Source: Tricholomella constricta
Taxonomy: Eukaryota > Basidiomycota > Agaricomycetes > Agaricales > Lyophyllaceae
Reading direction: 5' to 3'
Assembly (NCBI GenBank): GCA_013368375.1
Contig: JAACJP010000020.1
Coordinates: 310,001-374,000 of the forward strand
Length of the DNA stretch: 64,000 nucleotides
Shown: piece after piece, positions 50,312 to 61,113 of the stretch
How positions within the stretch are numbered: the stretch's first letter is position 1
Layout of the letters: every line of letters starts with the position of its first letter
Notes under the pieces: generated by a model
Told to the model about the DNA's origin: nothing
Database searches by the model: none
The model's input: only the letters and a program-made list of their open reading frames with translations
Translations under genes and position numbers: made by a program

Positions 50312-50759
50312 TTTTTTGTATCTAATCAAATTTCATTTGTTTGTCCAGGACTATGCCTGCTTGAGAAAACTGACATGATGCTCATTGAAGCTTTCCAAGT
50401 GCCTGGATGAACTATGTTTTATTGTGTACGGCCTTGGCTATAAGTGTGACATGACAAGCCCAGTTCCAAGTGCCTGATTGAACCATGTTTTATTATGTAT
50501 GGTCTTGGCTAAAGTGTGACGTGACATGCTGGGCTTGCCCATATTTCTTGGGCAGCCCCACATTACAGTTGGACAAGATTACAATACTTGGCACTCCCTG
50601 GGCATGGTCGGGAAAGACCAATATGGGAAGACCATGCCTAATTATGGGATTCCCAGGGGGGGTGGTCCTGAACCATGGTCTAGGGCCTAGTTAGGGTAGT
50701 CTTTCACAGTGGGACTGACTACCCTAATAAGGGGTCTCCAGGGGGTTGACTGAAGTGTC
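50312..50759 (-). repeat. KDZ-C right terminal inverted repeat
   Basis: Inverted copy of the left TIR with a duplicated segment of about 70 bp (AAGTGCCTGRWTGAACYATG repeated at about 50398 and 50469). Confidence 0.9.
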
Positions 50760-50810
50760 AGGTAACGGTTTGCGTGACAGATGTGATGCCACTTGCCATA
50801 TTTGGGCAAT

Positions 50811-51272
50811 GAAATATGCCGGATCCCGGACCGGACAAACATTGCGGAAGCTGAATCCGAGTCCGGTCCCGGACATTTATCATTTATTGTAAGCACAGAC
50901 AGGTTCGTCCCTCTTGAGATTTAAAATATACATAGCTATCTATGATTGAGATACATGTGTCGGATTAAATTTCAGAAAGGTTTGATCCGCCCTCGCAGCC
51001 AGGAGCTCATAGGCAGCGACTTTCCGCGCTGCATAAGCCGCGAAATATGCCGGATCCGGGACCGGACAAACATTGCGGAAGCCGAATCCAAGTCCGGTCC
51101 CGGACATTCATCATTTATTGTAAGCAAAGACAGGTTTGTCCCTCTTGAGATTTAAAATATACATAGCTATCTATGATTGAGATACATGTGTCGGATTAAA
51201 TTTCAGAAAGGTTTGATCCGCCCTCGCAGCCAGGAGCTCATAGGCAGCGACTTTCCGCGCTGCATAAGCCGC
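50811..51272. repeat. 231-bp tandem duplication at the KDZ-B 3' end
   Basis: Two direct copies (50811-51041 and 51042-51272) starting GAAATATGCCGGATCC. The unit includes the last codons and stop of the KDZ-B transposase, so the gene end is present twice; the second copy joins the rest of the gene. Confidence 0.88.
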
Positions 51273-53655
51273 GGGCCCGGTTTCCGAAACCTTTCCGCGC
51301 TCCTTCCAGATGTCTGACTGATGACGAAGGTATCTTACTGTCCAATCCATCTCGTATCCCAGCAGTTGGAACTCTTCCCTCCACCGCTGCCGTTGTGCAC
51401 GAGCCCGCAAGAAGTGAACCCGGTTGACTGAGTAGAATTTCAGAAACATGTAGACGGTGGTTAACAAAATACATACACTCCACGACTGCCCTCGGGTTAT
51501 CTGCGGGAAGGTCATTGACCCGCCAGATCCACGAGAGACGTTGGGTCGATGCACCTGCAAGGTTTGGATCCCGGATTGCCGTACTGCTGTGCAGATCCCG
51601 CGGCTCCAAAATCTTGTACATTTGCAATACTTCCCGGTCGGCACCAAGGGCCACTAAAGCAGCCCGACATCTCCAGTACGAGCGGCCGAGTGCAGCGATT
51701 TTGTTGTTTGTGATTGCCAAAGTTCCACGGACCCGGGTCCGGACCACTTTCCGTGGCGCAACCCGGAGCACCTGAGAATACAAGAATGACTTCTCGGCAA
51801 TAAGCTCCCGAAGATTATTGAGAAGTTCCTCAGCTTGCGTTATGCGGAGTACGAGCTCAAGTTTCGCTGCGGGTGATTCTGTGTCCTGGGTAGAGGACGG
51901 CAATGGAATGGTAATCCGTTCAGGCAGAACATTGGGATAAGCCGGTGTTTCCGGGATGTCATTCCGTGTGACCGGGTCCGGGGCCTCGTCCGGATTGTCA
52001 AGGTTGTCAAAAGCTCCAATGTCCGACAGTTCAAGGGGGTCTACGGTGGCATGCCCAGTTGGATGACTATAGCCGACACGTGATTGCAGAGTGGTGAGCA
52101 GGAGTAACTGCCCATGAAGGGTGACTCTGTCAACGTCAATGGATTTCCGGTCCTCCGGCCGCGGATCCAAGGAAAGCCGCTTAACCCGGTCCTGGATGTC
52201 AATCCTCAAACACAATAAATTCAGTGCTTTCACTACGGGGCATCTTATAAACTTACTGGGAGATTTCCAAATCCAACGCGAGCTGAATCCATTCCTCATC
52301 CACTGTTGAGACGTTGTTTGAACGGGTAGATCGCTGTCCGATGGTCACTTCCGTGGTCCGGGCCCGGAGAATGTCCATTGCGGTGATGTCGTCCAGCCGG
52401 CAATCCTCCGCAGCCTTGATTTCAGCCTCCCATACCGCTACGGCTGCCGGATCCATTGTGCCAACCAATTTGTCGTAATATGTTTCAGTCGCATCCCGCA
52501 TTTCAGTGGCCCGGGTGAAGCGTTTGCACAGGGCAGCCGCTGGGACAATCCGGATTCAACCAGGTTAAACGGATTCGGGTTGTGCGGAATCAGGACAAGG
52601 CCACTCACGCATGTCGAGGCTTTTTCCAGTTAGAATCATTCATGTGGTCATCCAATATTTCTGCCCGGTGCGCTAATGTTGCTGTCCGGGTCATTGGAGA
52701 TACCGTGTTCAGAACTGACCATAAGCTTTCCAGTATTTCCCCGGCCACAATTGCGGCCCCGGGAATGAAAGAAGAAGCATAGCGGAAAAAACACGCATCC
52801 TTGTGTCCGTGGACGTGCATGAGACCTATAGCACGTTCAATTAGCAACCCGGGCGGTAGCTTGTCTCCAATCCAGGCCATGAGATGAATGATGTACTGGC
52901 AGACAATATCATAAATGAAGAGGACAAGCAGAATGGGTCCCATATTGGTGGTTTTCAATGCCTGAAGGAACGCCCAGTCGGTGACCGCTTGCTTTTCACC
53001 AGCATCCATGTTGGTCAGACTGTTTGGGGCAAAGCACCCGTGGCGGGCACAGGCAATTGCAACAATTCCGGTGACGTCGCATGCCTTTGAGGTGAGCAAC
53101 ACTTGTTCTACAGCCCGAAATTGGTTCTTGCAGGGTGCCTTCTATTTCCGTAAATGAGTAGCGAGAACAAACAATGATGTGCAAAGCCGGCCGGTGCAAT
53201 CCGGAATCCGGATTGCACCCGATATCGAATCCGGGACCCGGAATCCGGAATGAATTTGAGCACGGATTCCGGTATCGACACTTCGAGAACAGCAGACCAA
53301 TAAACTTACAGTCGGCTTTTCCACCGCATTTGCCAAAAACTCCTTCTAATCCGCATCCTTTGCCATCATGCCACCACCCTCCGACAACCAGACATCCGGA
53401 GCCGGATTCTTGTGGCGCACATGGTCCGCTTTGAAATTCCCGTCGGCCACAAAGCTCCGCATATACACTTTCCTGAGTGGCGATTTCAACCAAAGGTTCT
53501 GGGTATGAGTGGGAGGCTTACTTGTTTGGATCAGAGGCCCAGTCTGAACGGAGATTAATACCAGGTTGTGGGCAGGTAGGACAGAAAATTGCCAGCTCTC
53601 CTGGGGCCGGATTCATCGGGTCCGTCTTCCCGTGCCCGTATCCGGCCCATTTAAT
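51171..53655 (-). pseudogene. KDZ-B transposase (CxC2 type), truncated and broken
   Basis: Homologous exon by exon to KDZ-A: end of CxC2 (AIFCPTCPQPG...SDPNK, 53655-53520), catalytic exon with VADGNFKADHVRHKN, core exon (53139-52608: ACARHGCFAPNSL, FIYDIVCQYIIH, HVHGHKDACF, GEILESLWSVLN, RAEILDDHMNDSNWKK), helical exons (52550-52253, 52220-51490) and C-terminus (NRVHFLRARAQRQRW, stop at 51171). It is broken: an in-frame TAG at 53346-53348 follows GGGMMAKDAD, and the N-terminal part including most of CxC2 is lost at about 53655, where Gypsy-2 gag begins. Its sequence is loaded with CCGG/TCCGGA rather than CCGCGG, so it is a different KDZ family from KDZ-A. No TIRs were found. Confidence 0.88.
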
Positions 53656-54373
53656 TTTGCCGGGGGTCCATTCCACGACGGAACTTCATGACAAGGTGCC
53701 TTCCGTCCGGATAATCGGCCTTGTGCGACAGGGATCGGAACGAGTCTATGTACTCTTCAATGGTCTGACCGTTCTGGAAGTACGCCGACGACTCCAGCAT
53801 GAGAGCCGCATCGGCGGCCTCGTTCAGCGGGTAAAACTCCGCTGCAAAGGTCGCCTGGAAGTCTGACCAGGTCGGGAAGGCCTCCTGGATGGTGGTGTAA
53901 TGGAATACCCGACCAACAAAGTCCGCGGCCCGACCGCGTTGCATGAACGACAGTGCCCATGCGATGCGCGCGTGTTTGTCTTGAAAGTGCCCCGGGCACA
54001 GGAACATGTACAATTTGCACGCGTTAAGGAATGTGCGACCTTCCGACCGGGATCCGTCAAAGATGGGTGGGGGCGACGGTCGGAGTGAGTGCGCTTCCGA
54101 CCGTGTCGTGTCGCGCGATCCAGATCAGTGTTTGTCAGGTGTCGGGGGTGTCCCCAACTTCGACTCCGAGGAGCCATTTGCTGCTAGAGGGGCAGCAGGT
54201 GGGTTCCGTGTAGGGAGTGAGTCCAAAAGAACGGAAATGCGGTCCATAATGGCCGAGTTGGAGGTGTGAGAGGTGGTGAGAGCCAGCATCATGGTTTCCA
54301 GTCTCTCTAATCGTTGCTCCGCTGAGAGTGCGGGAGTCTGCGACGGGGGAGCTGTATCACCAAGGTCCGACAT
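53656..54373 (-). pseudogene. gag: Gypsy-2 gag fragment
   Basis: Starts MSDLGDTAPPSQ with a helical N-terminus (EQRLERLETMMLAL). After a frame break near 54060-54125, the capsid region follows: FLNACKLYMFLCPGHFQDKH, ARIAWALSFMQRGRAADFVG, FPTWSDFQATFAAEFYPLNE, YIDSFRSLSHKADYPDG, matching the retrotransposon gag family. It is cut at MKFRRGMDPRQN by the KDZ-B junction, so protease and pol are missing here. It is next to its own LTR (54505-55009). Confidence 0.85.
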
Positions 54374-54492
54374 CTCGAGACGGGACTCAGCAACGGTCAA
54401 AGCGAACGGGCGTCTGACAATGTTGCACGCGGCGAACACGTGTTTCGGTGCGAGGGCGTTTAACTTGTCGACTTCGTCGGGTCTCTGGGATG

Positions 54493-54502
54493 AGACTATT
54501 CT
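54493..54502 (-). promoter_or_regulatory. Candidate self-primer binding site of Gypsy-2
   Basis: On the minus strand AGAATAGTCT lies two bases after the LTR end and is the exact complement of AGACTATTCT within the LTR (54630-54621). A TATATA box at 54659-54664 lies 29-34 bp before that position, so AGACTATTCT would be the transcript 5' end. Tf1/sushi elements prime this way. Confidence 0.65.
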
Positions 54503-54504
54503 GC

Positions 54505-55009
54505 TGTAAGGGCAACCTTACGGTGGAGCGTATCACACTAGCAAAGGGGAATCCGAAGTTGTATTAACTGTACAGTAAACGAGTGTATGTACTGCTCACC
54601 TAGCAAAGGGGAATCTGAAGAGAATAGTCTAAGGGTTCCCCGATGCCGGGAGGCGTGCTATATACGAGTATGGTACTTGAGGGCTGGCGCTCTGTACAGT
54701 TAATGTAACGATGGTGGATGGCGCGTGTATGCGACACGTTCCCGAGAGTATCCGATCCTCGTGGCTCAAGGTACAGAGCACGAGGTCGAATTGTCGGTCG
54801 CGATGTCGGGTGCGACGTCGGGGCGGCGTCGGGATCAGTCAATGCATCGGAAGGGGATTAAACGAATGTAGGAGTGTATGGAATATATATGTACACGACA
54901 CTGGGGTCGGAGCGTCGGGGATGCGATGGGGATCGGGACGAGAGCGGTCGCGCGTGGTCGGGGGACGGTCTGTGAGCGTCGGAGGGCGCGAGCGGGAGTT
55001 CCCCTGACA
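54505..55009 (-). repeat. Gypsy-2 5' LTR
   Basis: On the minus strand TGTCAGGGGAACTCC...CCTTACA, about 505 bp, directly upstream of the gag leader. It contains TATATA at 54659-54664 and a duplicated block AGCAAAGGGGAATCYGAAG (54541 and 54603). No partner LTR is in the window, so the limits rest on TG...CA ends. Confidence 0.65.
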
Positions 55010-55204
55010 GAAAAACAACCAGAATTTTCCTCTTTTTCGATCTCCGAGATCCTCCAAATTGCCCACACGGACCCACAATTGATCTAGACCTGCACGTGCC
55101 CCTCACGTGACCGCGCATGACCCAGAAAGGAAAACAACCGCCACACTCCCCGTATTCAAACATTTTTCCGCGTCTCAGTGGCTCGACGCTTGAGGAGGGG
55201 GTAA

Positions 55205-55549
55205 TGTCACGACCGCCCCTGAACTCACAACCCCCTTACGCTTTCCCACGCACAATCACGGTATATATTATGGCACCACTTATTTCCAAGGACCTTACCT
55301 CGATATTGCTTAACTGATACGACTAGTCTCTGTTCTCTACTCTTTCCGCTCTCAATTCTATTTCGCTTCTTCTACCTGCATCACCTTGAGCTCTGTACAT
55401 TCTCGTAAAGCTCTTACAAACGCATTCATCAACGCTCACGACCTCCGAACACTAATTCGGAGTTCGTCTTCCTTGACGACGTCAGGCCTGTCCACTTCGG
55501 TGGTCTCGGAATAACTCCGCAAACCAATGTGCTACACCAGGTCCTAACA
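55205..55549 (+). repeat. Another Gypsy LTR with preceding purine tract
   Basis: GAGGAGGGGGTAA precedes TGTCACGACCGCCCC, and the block ends near CCTAACA. Purine tract plus TGTCACGACC is a common 3'-LTR signature of basidiomycete Gypsy elements. It is unrelated in sequence to the LTR at 54505-55009. The internal part upstream is not recognisable. The end is uncertain by a few bases. Confidence 0.6.
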
Positions 55550-55937
55550 CATGTCCGGAGACGGTGTCAACGACTCGCCTGCGCTCAAGCTCGCGGTCTT
55601 TTTTGAGCTTGCGCAGAATAGACAGGTTTGGGTTCATGACGAACAGGAAGGAGAGTCAGATGATTTGGAGGATTTGGAGGATTCGAGGCCCTGAGGAAGA
55701 AATAGGAGGCTGTATCATTGAATAATAGACAGCTTTCCTGGACTGTGCACTACACTTATTACGATGTGTGCTCCGTCGTCTCACTGTGACACTTGCAGAC
55801 CATAGTCCATGGACCGATCATGTGAAAAACACATGCGTGGACCGTTCAGCTCGCTTTAGTGGAATTTTGTGGTCAGGAGAACAGGACCCACTACTAAAGT
55901 AGCGGGAATTCCGCACACTAAGTCTACCTTCACCTCC
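55550..55937. other. Intergenic, nothing recognised
   Basis: About 390 bp. A short purine-rich run (GATGATTTGGAGGATTTGGAGG) and no supported gene. Confidence 0.4.
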
Positions 55938-56240
55938 GACTCTCCTTGGCTCGCGTCGCGCTTCCCGCCTTGAGCCTTTCCTCTTGGAAATTTCCGCATC
56001 ACGAATTATCTCTCTCGCGGCCTTCCCCTCTGTATTTTTTTTTTCATTTGTATCGTTTCGAAACGACATTGGCAACATCCAGCAGCTTGACTCTCCTTGG
56101 CTCGCGTTGCGCTTCCCGCCTTGAGCCTTTCCTCTTGGACATTTCTGCATCACGAATTATCTCTCTCGCGGCCTCCCCCTCTGTATTTTTTTTTTTTTCA
56201 TTTGTATCGTTTCGAAACGACTTTGGCAATATCCAGCGCC
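55938..56240. repeat. 151-bp tandem duplication upstream of the Mug135-like gene
   Basis: Two direct copies (55938-56088 and 56089-56240) starting GACTCTCCTTGGCTCGCG, each with a T-run and CATTTGTATCGTTTCGAAACGA. The second copy ends 38 bp before the start codon at 56278, so the core promoter/5' UTR is duplicated. Confidence 0.85.
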
Positions 56241-56277
56241 GTCGATTCCACTCTTCACTCTCCCCTCCGGTTCGGCG

Positions 56278-57248
56278 ATGGCTGCACCACAGCAAAATGC
56301 CATCCCACTGCCGCCAGCTTCTACCCTACCCCTTCCCCATGCGCCTCAGAACCCCCCCAACGATGACGATTTTGCAGCGGCCATACAGTATCAGGAGGAA
56401 GTACGCGTATCGCGACGTAATATTACTTCCTCTCTCAGTTTGATAGTTCTGACATGCTTTCAGATCACGGCCAAGAAACCTCAAACGCCTTACGTCAAGC
56501 ACACGCCTACACAAACAGAATACTTACAAGGATCACCCATGGCAGTGAGTGACATGGTTAGGAGTTTCAGTATCAGAACGTAAACACTTGGAACAGTGCA
56601 CGGCGCCCCTGGTTGGGCCGTCGAAATGTTGGCCCATGTCGACCGTCGCCTTGATGACATTGGAACGCGCCTTGATGACATTGGAACGCGCCTTGATGAC
56701 ATTGGAACGCGCCTTGATGACATTGATAACCTTCTTTATGAATATGGACTGGAGACGGGAGAGCGTTTAGAAAGTCTGAAGCGGAGCGTTGAGGAGAATG
56801 ATACTAGAAGTGCCAAGGTTTGTCTTCATTACCACCACTCGATACCTTGACATCATCCCTCTTCAAGCCTATAATGCGACAGTGGCCGGCGGACTCACAG
56901 CTCCTTTTGAAGAAGTGCGATTTCCAAATGGTGATCTCCCCAGCGAGTTTGAGGTATGTTCGCTACCGTCGTAACACACCATATTGCTTATTTTGCTTTT
57001 AGGGCCTTCCAATACTCACGAGCCTCACGGTCATCAACGCGCTTACAAACAACCAGTGTCGCGACTATTGTCAGCTCTATTATCCTGGCGCTGTCATTCC
57101 CCATCTCGTGATAAACCGCAAACAATCCATCTGCCGAGCTATATCGGGTGTCCGCAGGACCCTGCGTGATTGGTGCGGAGCTTCTGGACACATTTTTTTT
57201 GCTACCTATCACATATTGTTGTACATAGAAGAGGATGGGTTTCATTGA
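56278..57248 (+). CDS. Host gene with Mug135-like C-terminal region and expanded heptads
   Basis: Five exons join in phase: 56278-56401, 56465-56551, 56597-56806, about 56871-56953 and 57001-57248. Introns have donors GTACGC, GTGACA, GTGCCA, GTATGT. The N-terminus is proline-rich (MAAPQQNAIPLPPAS). The third exon holds four RLDDI(G/D) heptads encoded by a 21-bp tandem repeat (about 56648-56730), extending a coiled coil. The C-terminal part (VRFPNGDLPSEFEGLPILTS, then LTVINALTNNQCRDYCQLYY) resembles the Mug135-like C-terminal domain common in agaricomycetes; S. pombe Mug135 is known only as up-regulated in meiosis. Family assignment rests on this pattern alone. Molecular function is unknown. 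Confidence 0.6.
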
Positions 57249-57558
57249 TAATCAAATTTTCCGGCTTCACTATTTCGTAGAAGGCCATGGATTAAGAATA
57301 GTGTGATGGGCTGGACGTGGCGATGGTACATAACGCCGGCAACTGTCCTCATCCAAACTCGCAGTATTAGAGAAGCGTGATCTCAACTCTATGACTCGTG
57401 CTCCTTCGGCGTCGAGTCTCGACGGACGCGGCCGAGGAACGATCATCAAAATTCATTAGGCAACCTGAGAATAACATGATGGGGGAAATATCGTATGTAC
57501 TTAAGATTAGCAAGAAACAGCAACCAGCTTAACCCGCTCTCAAACATCCAAGAGTCAA
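57249..57558. other. Intergenic between convergent host genes
   Basis: About 310 bp holding both 3' ends. No gene is seen. Confidence 0.5.
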
Positions 57559-60500
57559 TCATGACGACCCCACTGATTCATCTGAATCGCCATCCATCTC
57601 CATTGCCTCATCCTCCAGCTCCCTCCTGATATGCTCAATACCACCGTACGGCACCTTCCCCTTGATCCACCTTCCCCACAGCTCGTCAACCCTGCACAAC
57701 CCAGACGCAGTCGCCGATGCCAGGAGCCCCGACGCCGCAAGGCCGTTACAGATGTTCCACGTTACGCGGTGCACACCAACTTCGCGCGACCAAGCACCCG
57801 TCCCAACAGAGTTTGCCTTGATACGTACTTTCGCGGGATCCGTCTCGCCGGCCTTTTCCTTTGCAGTTTTAGCTTTAGCAGCAGGACGGTCTTGCGTTTC
57901 CTGCACCGTGGAAGAGCTTATCAGAATTTCGAACATTCATGCAATGGATTTGTGTCTACGAACCTGTGGAAGGAATCGGTCCAGCATCCTGTACACACCC
58001 AGATTGCGACTATAATCCAGTTGGTAGACCTTGTGGATGAAAAAGGGCTGGGGATCGCCGTCAGTGAGCTATCACTCCAAGAGTAGTTAGTTGCATGTGT
58101 GAACTAACCACTGAACCCCCTCTTCGTGTGGATCTGAGCGAGTTGGTAGTCGTACATGACCCGTCAGCAGATCCCACAGCTAGTTGTGGGTGAAAGTCTG
58201 ACGCATTGACGCTCTGGACAGTGAACATTAGCAAAGTCGAGCCACAAACTTCCCAAACAACTCACCCACACAGGCCCTTGTGGCTCCAGCAACGTATGCC
58301 CCCTGCCCAACATGCTCGGCGAAGCAGAATATGCCTTGACTACATTCTCGTGATCAATCGTTACAGGCCCACCTCCGAAAGGAGAAAACGCCATTGCATT
58401 GATGACGTCTAAAGAACCGAACCCATGCGCGCTTCAAGAGAGATATATAAGAATAGTTGCTGAAACGACGGACCTGTTCATGACCGACCCATGGCCTTCT
58501 CGGATATCCGTCAAACATTCCATGCCATCGTAGCCTCCGCTGGCAATGACAGTTGGGTCACCGTCCGTGCGAGGGGCACCAGTCGACGTCGCAGGCGGTG
58601 CCCGTATCCATGCTAAAGCACGTATAGCGGATTGGTGCACAGTGAGATAGTGCGTCGGAAGGATATTGGTAATTGACGGGGAATCTATGCGGATGTATAT
58701 CAGATGTGAACTTTCCTTGGTAAAAGAACGGACCGTACTTGGGCTACCAATCGCTTTAAGATGTGGGCCGACGTCATATACAGCGATGATACCTGACCAG
58801 CCAATAAATCAGCAACAACAGACAGGGATAGAATCGAAAGGAGTCACCATTTGTAGTTCCAATGGCAACCAATTCACTGTTGGCCCAGTCGAACGTCCAA
58901 CAATTGGTTTCTTCCAGCTCTATTCTGAGCAAAGGTTCAGGGAGCTTCACTGCTCAAAAGTTCGAGTCAGCCATGCCAATAGAACATGAGAGAGAACGAA
59001 CCGTAGACTGGTTGAGAGGGCTCATGATCGGCTGGTTTCACATCCGCAGGATCAGGGACAGCATAAACCGACCAAGACCCATCCTCAAAGGCGCCGCTCA
59101 AAAGGCCCAGCTTCCGAGGTCTCGTGGGGCTCGAAAACTATAGATGAAGAACACAGTCAAAAATTTGTCGCCTACCAAACAAAGACTGCACAAACGTCGT
59201 CATGAGCAGGCAAAGGACACCACTTGAGCTCATGAGCAGGTCCGCCTTCGAGGCAGAGCACCATCTCGCATTTCATCTCGCCGCGATTCGACTCTTCTTC
59301 CAAAGGTGGCTGGGTAGGACCGAATGACCATATCTGGATGCACGCATGCGACGGCCGAGCGACTCGCACGCCTATCTCGGGGGAATGAGAACTCGTGGGG
59401 AACGGAGCGACGGCGAGGTATTGCTTAAACAAATGGGCTACACAACATTCTTAGTAGATTGATGGAAACACAGAAGGGCTGCGCGACCTCACCTTCCCGA
59501 TCATCTGAGTGAACGGGGCACCAATCGATCCCCCAGACGGGTGCACCAGCATTGAATGTGTGCGCCGGACTTTCGGGCATGAACTCGGCTGGACGAGATA
59601 TGTCTGAGTACGAGGAACCATGCAGGTAGGTGTGGACGCACACATCTTCTGGGATTGGAACATTTCCAGTTTCCGTTCGGTCTGCTTCCCAAACGGCCCG
59701 AGCAAGCAGGTAACAGGAGGTGGTGGCTTGAGGTTCCCTTCATCAGTAATCGCCACGTCAGTCGGTAGATACAGAGCTGCTTCGCTGCGAGGAAAAACGT
59801 CAACTTTGTTCGGTGTCAGTCAAATCATTCACTCACGCACCTTTGGTTCAAAACCTCCCAAACAGCCTTCACTTGGATATTTCTGTACACCTTCGGTCGC
59901 CGGTTTCCATCGCTGTCCATGTCCGGAACATTCCCAACTGCCTCCTTGTACCACCCTCTGTCTTCGACAATCTCCCACAGAGGACCAGACCCAACATTAT
60001 ATCCCCACGACTTGTTCACCCGATCGGCCACCTTGGAATTCTGGGTAAAGTTGTTCGACATGGTGATTTTGGGCTTCTTAAAGAGGGACGGCCGCGTTTC
60101 CAGACGTTCGACGCGTCCCATGCGGGTGTACAGGGGCACAGCTCGATGCCGGTGGTGCACGCTCGGTGTTGGAAGGACGTACATTTGGCGTTTCGACGCG
60201 CGCGATAGACTGGGTTTCGGTGGACCTTTTCAAGTCCCTTCGTCAGATGCACGATTATCTCATGATGAAAACGGCATAGGTTACCTTTCGTGACGACGAG
60301 TTTAGATTTAGTCTCGAGCACGGAGGTGCTTCGGCGGCTGAGCGAACGTGAACGGGGCTGATTGAAGTCAGGGTCATCGCCTTCCTCGAAGTCGGGCTCC
60401 ATATCTTCGTCCTCCTCATTCTCTGCCTCGGCTTCCTGTGCATCAGGGTCTTTTTCGGGTGCGAAATCGCTCCCACTGTCGGCATCTTCGTCGAAGGCTA

Positions 60501-60603
60501 CAGCCCGCTTGGAGGGTCCGGCGCCGTTTTCATCGTCCAATTCAACCCCTGCCATCGCAACATAGCTAGGCTTTGATTTTCTTGGCCGCAGAGTTCGGGT
60601 CAT
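57559..60603 (-). CDS. WD40-like protein, probable TFIIIC subunit (Tfc6/Sfc6-type)
   Basis: Starts MTRTLRPRKSKPSY. The N-terminus (aa 35-85) is strongly acidic (DSGSDFAPEKD, EEDEDMEPDFEEGDD) and then basic. Many small exons follow, with about 55-nt introns. Recognisable blocks: SGPLWEIVEDRGWYKEAVGN, RPKVYRNIQVKAVWEVL; WD-type strands PVWGIDWCPVHSDD, AHELKWCPLPAHDD, FDWANSELVAIGTTNG; VHQSAIRALAWIRAPP, IASGGYDGMECLTDIREG, NAMAFSPFGGGPVTIDHENVV, EPQGPVWVS; C-terminal TWNICNGLAASGLLASATAS and an acidic end (DGDSDESVGSS). The order and the GGYDG.....D.R motif fit the WD40 subunit of TFIIIC, which binds the B-box side of RNA polymerase III promoters. Without alignment, a generic WD40 protein cannot be excluded. 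Exon limits were not fully resolved. Confidence 0.65.
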
Positions 60604-61113
60604 TTAGACTGAAATTCGGTCTTAGCAGGCCTTTCGACGAGAAAACTGAGATGAACCGGGTAGAAGAAGTACAGAATGCTTGTCAGACGATCTTAGATCT
60701 TATCTTATCTGCCACTCGACCCCTACCGATTCGGTGCATTCTCAGGTGCATACTCGAGTATCCCTTTGAATCCATGCATATGGAGTATTGAAATCATCAA
60801 AGAATTGTCTTTACTCGCAGCTTTCATTATTGTATTTTTCAATGTCGAAGTTTTGCATAATGCGAGAAATTCTGGGCATGGAGAAGGCCTCGGATGCTGT
60901 TCACAATATGAGCATCAAAATCAAGACCCATGATCCCGGCATAGACAATTGAGCTAGTAGGCATAATATTCGAAATTAGAGGATGAGCGAGGCTGAGAGA
61001 GACACATTAAGCCCTAGCTATCAATATCATTATCACCGGTTATTAGAACACCGATCGCTCCCGTCAAAGTCGAACTGTAATGTGGGTCCGGAATTACATC
61101 TTCCTCAGTCTCG
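60604..61113. promoter_or_regulatory. Divergent intergenic region of two host genes
   Basis: About 510 bp between the start codons of the WD40 gene (minus) and the dehydrogenase gene (plus), so it holds both promoters. AT-rich around 60780-60850. No ORF is supported. Confidence 0.5.

Larger units (their letters stand above)
43856..50759. mobile_element. KDZ-C: complete 6.9-kb TIR element with CxC1-type transposase
   Basis: The inverted ends match for about 350 bp (43856-44217 and 50312-50759; the right copy carries a roughly 70-bp internal duplication), both starting GACACTTCAGTCAACCCCC. Inside the TIRs are arrays of about 85-95-bp repeats rich in GGGCAAGACC and GGGAGTCCCA. A single multi-exon transposase gene fills the middle. 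I could not find a target duplication: the left flank is a Gypsy-2 fragment that does not continue on the right, so the locus was rearranged or one flank deleted. Confidence 0.85.

Noticed and set aside
43840..50775. Target duplication around KDZ-C
   Set aside because: Flanks (ACCGCATC left, AGGTAACG right) do not match in any 4-10 bp window I tried.
54505..55549. The two LTR-like blocks as a pair of one element
   Set aside because: Their sequences are unrelated and point in opposite directions, so they belong to different elements.
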